A DNA stretch of 64,000 nt from positions 174,935 through 238,934 of the forward strand of contig NW_004457431.1 in the NCBI RefSeq assembly GCF_000313135.1, read 5' to 3'. The notes under the pieces are model-generated. The model made no database searches and was not told the origin of the DNA. It saw nothing but the letters and a program-made list of their open reading frames with translations. A program made the translations under genes and the position numbers. Of this stretch, positions 44,534 to 56,748 are shown piece by piece (the stretch's first letter is position 1; every line of letters starts with the position of its first letter). This DNA comes from Acanthamoeba castellanii str. Neff (taxonomy: Eukaryota > Discosea > Longamoebia > Acanthamoebidae).

Positions 44534-47500
44534 ATGGAGGACCCTGACCTCCACGAGGATGATTTAGTGGCGAACGCTGCAACCGAGCTGGAGTCAGAAT
44601 CGGACTCGGACTACAGAGATGACGAAGAGGAAGATGAGGACGAATTTGGGGAGAGCAGCATGAATCACGCTGCGCGAGCGCAATCGCTGCTGGCCGGCTT
44701 CGCCTCCACGTTCCCACCTACCGCAGCTGCTGCGGCAGGTGCCTCCTCATCTGCCACCTCGTCTCTACTCGAAATGACAGGCGATTTCCTCAGTGCCGCC
44801 GATTTAGCGTACAACCCAGCAGAAGATGATAGATCACACAACCCTCCTTCAATTGATTGATGTGCGTGTGGTGTGTGTTGATGCAGGACGGGAGCAGAAG
44901 ATGACCTCGGAGAAGAGGATTTCGAAGAGCAGCTGCAAAACCTCGCCAAGAAGGTATGCTCGTCACCATCATTATCATCGTAACGCGTAGCGCCCAGGGC
45001 CGCGTGCTTACGCTTCTTCTACGCCCACGTGCAGTCCAAGAAAAAGAAGAGCAAGCTCACGCCTCAGCTCTCGCGTCTCATGGGCGAAGCCAACATGGCC
45101 TACACGTTAGGCGAGTACTCCAAAGGTACGACCCGTTCATCGTGCGGTAGTGCGTGTGCGGTAGTGCTTGTGCGGTGTCGTGTGCGTGTGCGATGGTGCG
45201 TGTGCGTGTGCCTTTTGGTCAGTAGCTGACTAACAGTGTGTGTACGTGTAGCGGTGGGGATGCTGCTGGACATCATTAGGCAGGCTCCCAACGTGTCCGA
45301 CCCCTATCACACGCTGGGCCTCATCTACGAGACCATGAACGACAAGAAGAAGGCCCTCGAGTTCTTCATGATCGCCGCCCACATCTCACCCAAGGACGCT
45401 CCGCTGTGGCGGCGGCTCGGCCTCATGTCCCGCGAAGTTGGTAACCCTCCCACTCGAGCACCAGCGCGTTGGAGACTTCATTACTCACATACACGACACT
45501 CGCAAGGTAATACGGAGCAGGCGATCTATTGCTACTCCAAAGCCATTCGTCTCGACCCCAATGATTGCGATGCCATCTGGGATCGTTCGGTCATCTACGC
45601 CGAGCAGGGCAAACATGACAAAGGTTCTGTCGTGCTGCAACGACGTGTCTCTTTCCAACTTTCGTGCTTTCTGCTCACGTTCTCTTTACTCCCTGCGTGT
45701 GCGTCTCATAGCCATTCGCGGTTTTGTTGCCCTGCACGAGTTGACCAAGGGAGACACCGACGTTTCCAAAGAGCTGGCCAGGGTAGATTTCTTAGCCCTC
45801 GACTGTCCAATCACACGCTCTGACTGTCTTCTTTTGGGTGTGACACACACAACAACACACAACACACAACACACAACACACAACACACAACACACCACAG
45901 CTCTACCACCAAACAGGCCAGACAGACAAGGCCATATCGGTGCTGTCGGCCTCGCTCGACAAATGGAAGCAGAACACAGGAGAGAGACAGACCGAGCTGG
46001 ATCTCGACATGGTACGAACAATTCACACTGTGCTAGCTGAGGCGAGGTGACGTGGCCACTTACCGCCAATCGTCGTTGTTGGTGCTGCGCAGGTGAACAT
46101 GTTAGCAGAGTTGTACATGAGCATGGACAACTATCAACAGGCGAGCGCCCTCATCGACGACACCAACAAGCGGTTGACCAACCAGGCGCTGCCTCTGGAC
46201 TTGACGATCAACTTTGGCATCTGTCAGGCCCACCTTCAGAACATCGTCATCGCCGAGGTAGGCCGACTTGTCTGTCTGTCTGTGGCTTGTCGTCTCTCGC
46301 GTGACTGTCTCTGATCTCACCACACCTATGACACACACACACACACACACTGCAGCGACAATTCGAGAAACTGATGGAAAAGAACGTCAACACGTACGGC
46401 GATTTGTTCTTCGACGTGGCCGAGACCTTTATCAAGGTGGGCGAGCCAGCCAAGGCTGCTCTGGTAAGTAGCATCATCAACCTCCCCTACCCACCACGAC
46501 ACACTTTTGCGTTGGCGCTCACCTGCGCCTCTCTATCCCTATCGTCCAGGTGTTTGAGAAGCTGGTCAAGAATTCGGCCTACAACATTCCTAGCATTTGG
46601 CAGATGCAAGCCGAAAGCTACAGGAATTCGGGGAACTCGACCAGTGCGATCAATACATTCCTTCAAGGTACTCTTTATACATACTTAGTATATTCATGGT
46701 GCCCACTGTAGTGCTCAACACTATGCCACATATATGTTATGTTGGTTGGAACAGTCGTGCGTGAGGAGCCGAGCAACGTCAACGCTCGTCTGGCACTCTC
46801 GGAGCTGTACAAGGAGACCGGCAACTACGATGCAGCCATCGCCATCGTTTCTCACACTTCAGTCCCTCTCGGTACGCTCAAGCTGTGCCACACGAGCCCC
46901 TTATGACTTCTCACAATTCTCCAATGCGATAATTACGGTATTACAGCCCATCGCCAGCAGTATCAAGATGACTCGAGCATGGAGGTGGAAGGTACGGGCG
47001 GAGAGACTCTCGCATCGCTCGACGGGGAGCTGTCCGAGCAGGACCGCGTGTGGCTCGACGGAGAGCAGGTCCGGATGGCGGTGCAAAAGGGGCTCCTTCA
47101 CTTCCACCTCGAGCAGCACAAGGAGTTCCTCGATACCGGTACGCTGCCCCCGTTCCCTAAATGAACAACCTCATAGCCGGAGACATCTTATTCGTACTTG
47201 TCCGCACAGTTCTGCCGCTTGTCCTTGCTTCGTGTCGGAGCGGCCGCAACACAACCAAGGTACGGCACCGCACACACCGCACACACCGCACACACCGCAC
47301 ACACGCACTTAATGACAACGTTGCAATTGCGAACAATTGCAATCGGACTGGCAGGCGTTCACGAGGACGCGCAGGAGGAGGAGAAGGAAGGACGGAAAGC
47401 GAGGCAAGCGACAAAGGACGCGGAAGTCAGTGCAACCGCCGCCGGACGAGGCCGATCAGAGCGACAACCTCCTCCAGTTCAACCTGGGCAGCCGGCGCAA

Positions 47501-49396
47501 GAGCGCCAGGGGTCAAGCTTCATCCGCCGCCGCCGCAGCCGCCGACGCCTCGGCCTCAGCCACCACGGCGACGTCGGAGGCAACCGGTGCGGACGCTGCA
47601 ATTGCGACGACCGAAGCCGCAGCGCCGGTGACGACCACCAGCGAGGAGAGCGACAGCAGAGCTACGCTGGTGCCGATCGTGGAGGAGCCCCGCGCGGCCG
47701 CTGCCGCCGGTGGTGAGGCGGCCGACAAGGCCACCGAGCCGGCCAAACTGGACAAGGGCAAGGAAAAGGTCGGCGACGCAGAGGCGGACACCGCTCACAT
47801 GGAAACGGTGGAAGAGAACGAAGAGGAGGGAAACGAAAAGCAGAAGCCGAAGCCGAAGAAGAAGCAGCAGCAGAAGCAAAAGGAGAAGGTTGTGGACGAA
47901 GACGAGGATGACGAGGACTACGAGGTGGAGGAAGACGAAGATGACGATGATGAAGAGGAGGAGGAGGAGGAGAAGGGTAACGCGCTTGCCGAGAGCGACG
48001 ACGCGGGCGAGCGGGCTACGACCCACGACTCGGACGACGCCCCGCTGGAGCCGCAACGAGACACCTCGGTATTCGAGGCCATCGTCAACGCCATCACGCT
48101 CGAGGCCTACTTCGAGCTCGTCCTCAAGGTACGTCGTACAACACCGACGGCGGCGCTGCTCACTCGGTGGTGCTCACTGGTGCGCAATGCCCGCATTCCC
48201 GCTCGACAGGTCTGCAAATCGTTGGTGGCGCTGGAGCAGCACACGGACGCGGCGGCAATCGTCAAGGACCTGCTCACGTGCAGGTACATGGAGAAGGACC
48301 AGCGGGATCAGCTCCACTTCCTCTACGTCGGTGTGGCGTTCGACCACGGCGATTTCGAGGCGGCGTACGAGGGCATTCGACTCATCTGTCTGCGCAACCC
48401 GCAGTCCACCCGGGCCTGGAATTTGCTCAACACCGCGACCATCAGGTACCGCGCGCCAGCTTGGAGCTTCGGCGCAGTCAATCGCATTGCGATCCAAATT
48501 AATAATACGTCGTATGGCACTTCAGGATGGGTCGCTACAACTCGCGGTCCCACCACAAGTTCATCGTCCGGCAACTGCTGCGAAGCCCCAACTCGGTTCC
48601 GCTGATGATCCTCGCCGGCCACGACTGCAACATCTCAGGCATGTCATCATCCCCCGCATCACACATCGCACATCACACATCGCGCACGTTTAATGCACCA
48701 AGGCTGATGGTATGAATGTGGCGTGTGGGGTGGTTGGTGTGACACCAGGCACGCACAAGTTTGCGTTGGGCGAATTCTTCCGGGCCTACCACCTGTCGCC
48801 CAAGCACCCCATGATCTCCCTGTGCATCGGGCTCACCTACCTGGCGCAGGTAACATCATCGTTCTCACCGTTCTCGCCCGTGTCGTCGTTGATGGCCGCG
48901 GTTATGAACTCATTCGTGAACATCATCTCCACATCAATACAACAGGTGATGAACAGGAGAAGGCCCGAACGGCACTACATGGTGCTGCAGGCGTTCACCT
49001 TCCTCTACCAGTACCACTTCCTGCGCGAGGACGACAACCCGCAGGAGGCCGCCTATAATGTCGGACGGTAACTGGCGCCACACGCACCACCGCACACGCG
49101 CAACTGCACACGAACCACCGCACACTCACAACCGGACACGTACCACCGCACACGCATCATCGCCTGTGTGCTCATCGCTACTTGTGTTGCTTAGGGCGTT
49201 CCACCAGCTCGGGCTGGTGCACCTGGCGGTGCCCTACTACGAGAAGGCCCTCACGCTGCCGGCGCCCAAGGACTACGCCGCACGGGAGCACTTTGACCTC
49301 AAGAAGGAGGCCGCCTACAACCTGTCGCTCATCTACAAGGCCTCTGGCGCGCCTCACCTCGCCCTCCAGATCACGCGCCAGTACTGCGTGGTGTGA
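44534..49396 (+). CDS. GTF3C3: TFIIIC subunit GTF3C3/TFC4-like TPR protein
   Basis: ATG at 44534 starts an acidic N-terminus (MEDPDLHEDD, then [10 protein letters not shown]), and exon 1 ends at a GT donor in the DLA codon. Tetratricopeptide repeats follow: LMGEANMAYTLGEYSKAVGM, PYHTLGLIYETMNDKKKALE, RRLGLMSREVGNTEQAIYCY, SKAIRLDPNDCDAIWDRSV, and later YGDLFFDVAETFIKVGEPAK. FCRLSLLRVG marks the family's middle part. A second TPR block ends the protein: AYHLSPKHPMISLCIGLTYL, AFHQLGLVHLAVPYYEKAL, EAAYNLSLIYKASGAPHLAL, then stop at 49394-49396. TFIIIC binds tRNA gene promoters and recruits TFIIIB for RNA polymerase III. An insertion of roughly 230 low-complexity residues (Ala-rich, then Lys-rich, then acidic; about 47430-48060) separates the TPR blocks. 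Confidence 0.87.
45843..45897. repeat. ACACACA-type repeat in intron
   Basis: Five or six copies of an AACACAC heptamer fill an intron of the GTF3C3 gene just before the exon beginning LYHQTGQ. Confidence 0.8.
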
Positions 49397-49718
49397 GCGT
49401 GGTGCTGGGAGGAATCAGACAGTTGTGGTTTAGAAACCTGTGCGTCCCAGCGCATGTGGGTGGGAACGGAAGTGCCGGAGCTCTCGATCTAGCGAGCACG
49501 TGAGTTGTCCGATAAAGGCACCGACATGTAGCACTACCACCTGGCCAGGTGTAATTATTAAAAAATTTAGACAAATATTTGGCTTTATGGTAGAAAAAGC
49601 AGCAAAAAATTCATTTTTCCAATAAATGTTGAATGGGAGCGGGGATTTAGTTCTCATTTTGATAAAATCGACCAATCCGCTACGAACGGTCATCACAGGG
49701 GAAAAAAGCCGGCGCTTT
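49397..49718. other. Convergent 3' region
   Basis: This 322-bp gap separates the GTF3C3 stop from the zinc-finger gene 1 stop on the other strand. Bases 49638-49697 (TTTTGATAAAA, ACCAATC, CTACGAACGGTC) recur at 50789-50833 next to a zinc-finger relic, so at least this part belongs to the zinc-finger duplication unit. The middle is AT-rich (49560-49625), fit for polyadenylation. Confidence 0.45.
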
Positions 49719-50379
49719 TCAACAGCTCGAGGTAGAGGCAGGGGTCGCCGGCAAGGGCGAGCAGATCTCCTCCTTCTTCTTCGTTCTTCGCCGCAGCGGC
49801 CGTAGTAGGTTGAGGTGGCGTGGACACGTGGAGTGTGTGCCGCTCGGCCTGGCCCCCAGCGTAGTCCAGTGTCGACGCCTAATAGTGTCGGCCACTGAAC
49901 GGGGGCGAGCGATCGGGGTGAGAGAGAAGCAAGCAAAAATGGGAGCAATACAAAACGGAGTGATGTAGGCCTGACGTGGAAAGGAGGTGGGTGTGAGGTG
50001 GGGTAAGGGAGGTGATCATCAGCGCACCCTGTACTTGGAGGTCCAGCAGCTCAACATACGGCATAGCGTCGAGCAGTTGAGGAAGCGCGAGGTCGCCGAG
50101 GCTAGCCGGTCCGTCCATGTAGAGGCCGGAGTGGTCGTCTTGCTGAGGCGCAGTGTGCGCCTGCGTTTGCGGTCGAGGCTGAGGCGGCACGACGCCTGGA
50201 GCAGAGTGCTTCTTGAGCGATCGCCCATGAGATAGGTAGCCCTTGCGAGTGAAGAAGCGCTCCCCGCAGAGCGTGCCGTCTGGCTTCATCCTCTTACACA
50301 CGAGTTCGGGAATGGCATCCTTGAACTGAGGTCTGGCGGGAGCGGTGCGGCCTGACGGAGGGTTGGGCGGTCCACTCAT
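49719..50379 (-). CDS. Small C-X9-C zinc-finger protein, copy 1
   Basis: Two exons (50379-50028 and 49894-49719) give exactly 176 codons with stop. ATG opens MSGPPNPPSGRTAPARPQ. A zinc-finger-like motif has Cys28, Cys38, His51 and His58, spaced C-X9-C-X12-H-X6-H, with GERFFTRKGYLSH between the pairs. A glutamine/histidine-rich linker and a hydrophobic block (LPQLLDAMPYVELLDLQVQ) close exon 1. The second exon opens VADTIRRR, matching VAKTVRRR of copy 2, and holds KKEEICS before TGA. An alternative acceptor would give a different C-terminus; the chosen frame is supported by copy 2 and by the relic at 50819. Function unknown; DNA or RNA binding is an inference from the motif. Confidence 0.65.
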
Positions 50380-50818
50380 AGTGTGTATGTTTGTCTAGGT
50401 GTAAGCGGAAGAGAGAACAACAAAGGGAGACTCGCTGCCTTTTGTGTGTGGTCATTGTCGACACTCAGCCAATCTCCCCAGGGCAAAGAGAAGGCAAAGA
50501 CCAAAGGCCTCTGGTCTGGTGCCTTCCAATCGTCCAACTGTGGAGGGAATTGGGGTAAAACTTGTTCCTGCCGGCCATAGGTGTGCAAATCTTGTTTGTT
50601 GGCTGCACAAGCGAGTTCCGCCCCAAGCACACACCCTCCGGCGGCAACGGCAAAGCTTTTTGTACAAAGGTGCACCTATTTGACAGGCATCATCAGGTTG
50701 TCTGACAAGGAAGCCATGTCGCAAAATAGTCAACAAGAGGAGAAAGATGAGTGAAATTTGGTTTATTGAAGAGCTTTTTATTTGCTCATTTTGATAAAAA
50801 TCAACCAATCACCTTAGT
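50380..50818. other. Intergenic stretch in zinc-finger cluster
   Basis: This 439-bp stretch lies 5' of zinc-finger copy 1. It contains no frame with a recognisable family. It ends with the TTTTGATAAAAATC and ACCAATC sequence shared with 49656-49675, which marks the edge of a duplicated unit. Confidence 0.4.
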
Positions 50819-50925
50819 CTACGAACGGTCGTCGCAGCACCACGCGCACGAACAAAGTTGTTCCTCGCTGTCCGTGCTTTGCCGCCGTTGGTCCATCAGG
50901 TTCCTGTCCTTGTTTACCTCTTTGC
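50819..50925 (-). pseudogene. Relic of a zinc-finger gene second exon
   Basis: On the minus strand the frame reads RNLMDQRRQSTDSEEQLCS and ends CDDRS with TAG at 50819-50821. It matches the second exon of copy 2 (NQRQQLGTDSEEQF) and the tail region of copy 1 (EEICS, and CCGTTCGTAG just after its stop). No first exon with the Cys/His motif lies upstream, so it looks like a decayed third copy. Confidence 0.55.
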
Positions 50926-51048
50926 ACGCACCAACCGGTCAGATCAACGTTGCGAAAAGAAATGGACCTAGATCGCAGCTTGCAAAAACTGAAATTTCTG
51001 TTTAATAGGCTATTTTTTTGTATAAAATCTATCTCCCAATCGTGGCCG

Positions 51049-51671
51049 TCACGGAAGAAGAGCGAACACGTCGTTCAGGAATTGTTCCTCGCTGTCCGTG
51101 CCCAGCTGTTGTCGTTGGTTCGCCTCCGCCATCGCGGGGGTGGGGGAAGTGCACACGCTCTCGCTCCCGTGGCTTACAGCCGCGCCACGGCCGGCCATCT
51201 CCGCCGGAAGGCGGCGACGCACAGTTTTGGCCACTGCGCACCAGTGGGAGATGAGAGAAGCAAAAATGGGAAGAGTCAGCACAACTAAGTGATGCCCTCG
51301 CGAAGGGAGGGAGTGAGGTGAAGTGGAGGTGTGATTGTGGGCTCACCTTGGTAGTGGAGCTCCACCAACTCACCGAGGGGCATGATGTCGATGAGAAGAA
51401 GCAGCTGTTGTAGAGAGCTGGGACCGTCGGTGAGCGGGGGCGCTTGGTCGTCTCGCTGCGGCGTGGGGGCAGCCGGGCCAACAGTGGCGGCATGCTTCCT
51501 GGGCGATCGTAGGTGCGACTTGTAGCCCTGCAGGGTGGTGAAGTGCCTGCCGCACACCTTGCGGTTGGGCTTCAGCTTCGTGCACCAGTACCCGCGGCAG
51601 GTACGCTTGGGCTGGGGTCTCTCCGGAGAGGTGAGGTAGGGGGTGTGGGTGGGAGTGCGAGGTCTGCTCAT
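51049..51671 (-). CDS. Small C-X9-C zinc-finger protein, copy 2
   Basis: Two exons (51671-51347 and 51233-51049) give exactly 170 codons with stop. ATG opens MSRPRTPTHTPYLTSPERPQ. The motif has Cys30, Cys40, His53 and His60, with the same C-X9-C-X12-H-X6-H spacing as copy 1 and the same GYxSH core (FTTLQGYKSHLRSPRKH). A glutamine-leucine-rich block (SSLQQLLLLIDIMPLGELVE) closes exon 1, and the intron lies in the same place and phase as in copy 1. The second exon reads VAKTVRRRLPAEMAG and ends FLNDVFALLP. An acidic-helix end suggests a protein contact surface. Function unknown. Confidence 0.68.
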
Positions 51672-51967
51672 GTTGTGGTGCGTGGGGTACGAGGTAGGTA
51701 GGTGAAGGTGGAGGCCAGGTGAGGTGGTGTTGTGTACGCTGTGAGCGAACAATATAATGGAAAGGAGGCCAGCCCCGCTCTTTTGAAGCTGCGAAGGCCT
51801 CACCCTTGAGTCGACGCAAAAGCCACCTCTCGCCTACCGACCCAATCACCAAACTGGGCTTTGCCGCAGTTGGTCCATCACGTTCCTGCACTCCCCAGCC
51901 CCGCTGGCGATCGTCTTGGGCAAGCAATCATTCATTACGCTGCCCAATTGATGACGACCCAACAACG
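51672..51967. other. Intergenic region with second zinc-finger relic
   Basis: Bases 51857-51889 nearly repeat 50877-50908 (about 28 of 30 positions, CTTTGCCGC.GTTGGTCCATCA) and on the minus strand read RNVMDQLRQS, the same peptide as the first relic. No longer gene remnant is readable. The rest should hold the promoter of zinc-finger copy 2 and the 3' end of the RGG-box gene. Confidence 0.5.
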
Positions 51968-54900
51968 TTACAGTGTTGCAGCCACAGGCAACCGCGCGCC
52001 TGACGAGAGTACCACGCGCAGGGCAGTTGTCACTTGCGAAGGCCATGTTGAGGTGTCAACAGTCCAAAGGTCTCCATCAACTTTGTGACTATCATGGAAC
52101 CCTGCACGGCGATCTGCGCGGCGCATAGCACGCTGTGAGGGACTGCAGAGAGGGATGAAGTTGACGAGAGGGAGGGGTGAGAGCGGAACCATGTGATTGT
52201 CGCGGGTGGTGTAGGTGAGATATTCGACCCCAAACTGCTGCAGCATCGGCTCCAAGCTGACTAAGGCGCTGGGCGACACCGCGTAGACCAGTCGGGTATT
52301 TGTAGCGGCCAAACAGCCACTGTAGCCATTGCCCCACTTATCAGCCGAACTTGCCGCTGCCAACCCCAAGAGGAAGTACCTTAAATAGACCAGGACGTCA
52401 TCTATGCGTTGGAAGCTGACGCACGTGATGATCCTGTTGATCGTGTCGACATGGGTCCATGACTCGTACAACCACTCTAGGCTCGGAACGAGCTCCTGAA
52501 CAAGGTGATGTTGCTCCGAGGCAAAGAATCCCATCGTCTTGACGAATGTCGGGACTAGGCTGCCGGCGTAGCACCACACCTCGAGCTGCGCCCACTCCTC
52601 GTCCTCGTGGCCGCAGTTGCTGAGGTACGTGACGTCCTGCTCGTTGCCCTCTTTTTCTTTCTCCTCCTCTTCTTCGTTGTCACCATTGTCTTCGCCATCG
52701 TCGTTCGAGACGAGCGATTGAGTGACCACCGCAACGATGTCGAGCCGAGCCAGGTGCCGTCGGGCGAAGTCCGCAAACCCGTCGGCCAGCTCGGGCGACA
52801 GGTAGTGGGGCAGCACGCGGCACTCTATCTTGTTGACCAGGTGCTCGACCACGTCGAGTTCCTCGGACGGGCCGGTAACCACGATGGCGCCCTTCTTGAG
52901 CGGCCGCACCCTGAGCTGTCTGTAGTTGACGTGAATGTGCTCCTTGAAGAACAGGGCGCGGCCGGAGGTGAGGGTCAGCTGCTGCGGGGCTGCGGCCTTT
53001 TGAGCCTGCCCCCCGCCTGCGGTCGAGACGGGCTTCATGTCCTCGATGCAGGCCTTGGCCGCCTCGCGCGGGCCGAACACAGTGACCTCCCCCCGCTTGG
53101 CGTCGTATTCGATCAGCACGCCATAGGCTTTGGTCAGCTGAGCCACCTGAACGCGCTTGAACTGGTTGGCGTTGAGCTGGAGGTTCGCGACCGTGAGCTT
53201 GGCCATGTAGTGGCTGGGCCGCTGGCTCAGCGCCTCGACCTTGGCGCTGTCGCTGCCCATCATGTGGACCACCAGCCTACCGCCGGGCTGCCTGGCCGTA
53301 AATACGGCGACCTCCGGATCGGTCTGGCCCAGCTCCTTTATCTTGGCGTAGAGCAGGGTACTGAACCTGGTCTCGCTCGAGCTGAAGCTCGACTGCCTCC
53401 GCGTGGCCTTGGCCAGGAGGCTCTCGATGGCGCTCATCGCCCTGTCGACGCTGGCTTTGGCCGAGCCCTTGACCTCGACCACCGGCTCCATGGCCTTGAC
53501 CTTTTCCGTGGCGGCGGCTTTCTTGTCGACATGCTTTGCGACTCCGCGGCCGGCGGCCTTGGCAGGGCAGCCTCGTCCCCGTCCCGCCTGGCCTCGGCCC
53601 GCAGCCGCGGCTTGACTTGCTGCGCCTCTTCCACCCCGACCGCGCCCGCGACCACTCGGAGCAGTGGGGCCGGCCTCGGGCGACGACGGGGAGGTTCCGC
53701 CCAGGCGGACGGCGATGACGACCGCGTGCTGGTCCTGCAGCTGCTTGAGCGCGCCGCGGCTCTTGCGCAGGAAGTGCATCTCGACCAGGTCCTGCAGGCG
53801 CTTCTCTCGAACGACCACGCTCGGATCGAAAACAGCCAGCTGCGACAGCGCACAGTGAGCAGGCTGTACGATCGCGCGGAGGGTTGGAGGTGGGTCTAGG
53901 CCAATCATACCTGTTTGCCCACAACATCGATAGAGCCGGCCTTGAGAAGTCTTTTCAGGCAAGCTTCGGTGGACACCGGGACGTGAATCGCGTCCGGACC
54001 GATGTAGATCCGCCCAAGCCGGCCAGCATTCTAGCGTGTGCGGTGGTGTGCATGCGGGTGGGTGCTCGCGTAGTTAGCAACAACAAAATTCATGAACTGG
54101 CGCCAGAGGGAATAGTACCAGCTGGCCGAATGCGCGGATGATGGCCTGGGACACCTGGCCCTTTGGAACCGCGGTCAGGGAGGGTCTGAGCCCCACCTTG
54201 ATCAGCGGCACCTCGCCCTCGTGGCGCTCCACATTAATCTGCCCACCAACCAGGCACTTCGTGAGCACTCGATATTGGTGTGACAGTGCAGGGCGCTGGG
54301 TCATACCGTGACGCCATCCGGCACGAAGGGCTTGGCGAGAGCCCTGTCGGCCTGCTCGCTCGTCACTTCGGCGTACGCCCGCTGTCCGCGGATGGTAAGG
54401 AAGATCTCGGCGTTGGCCTGGCAGTGCTGGCCCAGCTTCTTTCCCAGGTCGTCGATGCCCATGTTGACGACCGGGTGCAGCACCAGAGCCACTACCGGCT
54501 GCTCTCCCTGCTGCTTTTTATTTTTCTTTTTATCCGCCTTTGCCTCCTAGTCCGTCGAAAGAGAAGGTGAGTGCTGGCTCCACTTCTGGGCCTTTGGGGG
54601 CATCCACGTACCTTGGAGGCGGCTGGCGACTTGGCGCTCCCGGGCAAGACCTCGGCCGCCCCTGTCTTGGTTCCGCCCAAGGCCTTGGCCGACAAATGTT
54701 TGGCCGAAGGTTTGGCGGGCGAGGCTGGAGGAGTCTGGCCCTTGGCTGCGGCCTTGGAGCTGGTTGGCCCTGGCCCGCTCTTGGGTGACGCGGCGGTCCC
54801 AGTGGTGCTGGTGGTGGTGAGGTGCCTCAACCGAAGCAGCTGGGTCATGGCCTCGGCACTGCGCAGGTGCAGTACCGCGCACAGCGGGTCCACCTGCGTC

Positions 54901-56305
54901 AATCCTACGATCTCCTTGTCGGGGATGTGGTGGCGGAGCGCTGTGCGCAAGGCGGGGCCGACAAGGTTCGGCAACGGCAGGCGCAGCCGAAGCCTATAGG
55001 GCGTAAAGGGCAGGATATCAATCTGAAATTGGGCATGGCCACAGTTAGGTCGGCGCAGCACACGACACATCAAAAAGGCGCGACGCATAGGAAAGAAGAC
55101 TCAACGTGCCTTGGCTCTGCTGATGGTGACGGTCTTGTCCTGCACTTCAGCGAGCTGCTTGGCAGTGACCTGGATGACGACCACCCTCTTGTTGCCACCG
55201 TCGTATCCGATCTTGGTCTGGGCCAAGTCGTGGTGCTCGTTGCCCCACGCCGCCGCGACCACATCCAGCTCGATGTCCCTGGGCAGATACAGCACCACGG
55301 CCGGCTCCTCCTCCGCCTTGGCCAGTGCGACCTGTCGACGCAGATGGGTAAGCTGCCACTGATCTCGACTGGAGTGGAAGAATAAAGAACGAAGAAAGAA
55401 CGAAACGCGCCTTCTCTTTCTGGATGACCAGGTTGCCCAGCTCTAGCAGGCTCTGCCGATCGGCTTCAGACCACCATCGCCGTGGGACCGAGTGGTCGGA
55501 CGCTGGAGTTTGGAACATTAAAGTCCTGCACCTTGAGGGCTAGCGCAACCACAGCGGGAGTGACACCCACGGGCACGCCCCTCAGCAACACCCGAGGCCG
55601 CCCAGCTCCAGCACGCTCGGAGCCAAACGGCCAGCCTTCGACCACAATCTGGCGGGGGCGTGGGCGTAAGGTGGTGGATAGGAGTTATACTGGTGGTACT
55701 CAAGCGAGTAACATGAGGTACCTTGGGCTCGGAGTCATAGGCGTAGTCGCCCACCCTGTCGGCCTTGGCAGCGCGCCACAGGACCAACAGCGACTCCCTG
55801 GCCTTTAGCGTATCGATGTTTGCGTAGTCGTGGAGAGCCCCGAGAACGCAAACAGCAGAGTCCCTTCCCTGCTTGATCAGCTCCCAGTTCGTTTTCTCTA
55901 GGTCGTCACCCACAAAGGCTCGTAGATGAGGAAGAACGAAGCGTTGTCGGGGGAGTAAAGAACGAAAGCGAGCGAGGAGAAAGAGAAGCGCGAAAAAGAA
56001 GCGATACACTACGTACGGGAGTGGTGGAAGCGATTGAGCAGTGTCTTGATGAACTTGAAGTGGGCCGCGACAACGGGCGAGCCCTCGAGGTGGACCACCG
56101 CGCTCGCGGGGCTCTTCCCCGTGCCTGCCGAATCGTCCCACTTCAGGTGGAGCACGTTCAGCATGGTTCGCACGTCGGTCGACTTCTCGCCCAGCCCAGG
56201 GGTTTGGTCGAAGAAAGCGGAGAGCGCCGAACGCAATACATCTTCAAGCCGCGCGAAGAACGCGTTGAGCGAGCTATTATCGTACGATGAAGCATCCTTC
56301 TCCAT
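51968..56305 (-). CDS. Large RGG-box protein, unknown family
   Basis: ATG at 56305 gives MEKDASSYDNSSLNAFFARL. About eight exons follow, with readable parts TDVRTMLNVLHLKWDDSAG, WELIKQGRDSAVCVLGALHD, SLLVLWRAAKADRVGDYAYD, RRWWSEADRQSLLELGNLVI, HHIPDKEIVGLTQVDPLCAV, and an Ala/Lys/Pro-rich linker. The last exon (53850-51968) has an RGG box (GRGRGRGGRGAA), two stretches that look KH-like (FKRVQVAQLTKAYGVLIEYD, then EVTVFGPREAAKACIEDM; and KGAIVVTGPSEELDVVEHLV), an acidic run, and a Trp/Tyr-rich globular end. RNA binding is inferred from the RGG box and KH-like strands. I know no protein with this layout. Splice joints between 53850 and 56000 are approximate. Stop is TGA-side at 51968. Confidence 0.6.
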
Positions 56306-56748
56306 CTTCTTCTTTCTCGCAGGAGAAAGAAAGAAGGGGTGGTGTGGTGCCACTGCGTCGCAAGCGCAAACTAGAAAAGGGTGTCACAGTTTTTCATTCG
56401 ACGTGCTGTTATCTGGTTGGTTACAACCGTTGCCACCCAATCCCTGGACACCAGTTCACAGCGCCGAGGACGCACGCTGGAGGTACCTCCCTTGAGTAAA
56501 GTGTGCTGCCGGCGGCCTTCACCTTGGCCCGGTCGTCTGTCCGGGGAGCTGGGAGCGGCCAGCACTGATTCAGACCCAGTATCAGTACTCGTTGGGCGCT
56601 ATTTGGCTGCTCCGCCTTTTTAGCCACTCGCGGCTCTCCGCAACTCAGACTGGCCGCTCTGGCTCGCCTTCACGCTCAACGCAAGTTAGTTGTGAGTGAG
56701 CACAGAACGAGCCAGGCCCCTCGTTTGCAGAGTGAGAAAGAGCAGAGG
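56306..56748. promoter_or_regulatory. Divergent promoter, RGG-box gene / ABCG
   Basis: A 443-bp gap between divergent start codons. It has moderate GC, a few in-frame codons upstream of the ABCG ATG without any ATG of their own, and no recognisable gene or structured RNA. Confidence 0.4.

Noticed and set aside
49693..49880. Alternative second exon of zinc-finger gene 1 ending SAGFFPL
   Set aside because: It needs another acceptor, while the frame starting VADTIRRR matches copy 2 and the relic and gives an exact codon count.
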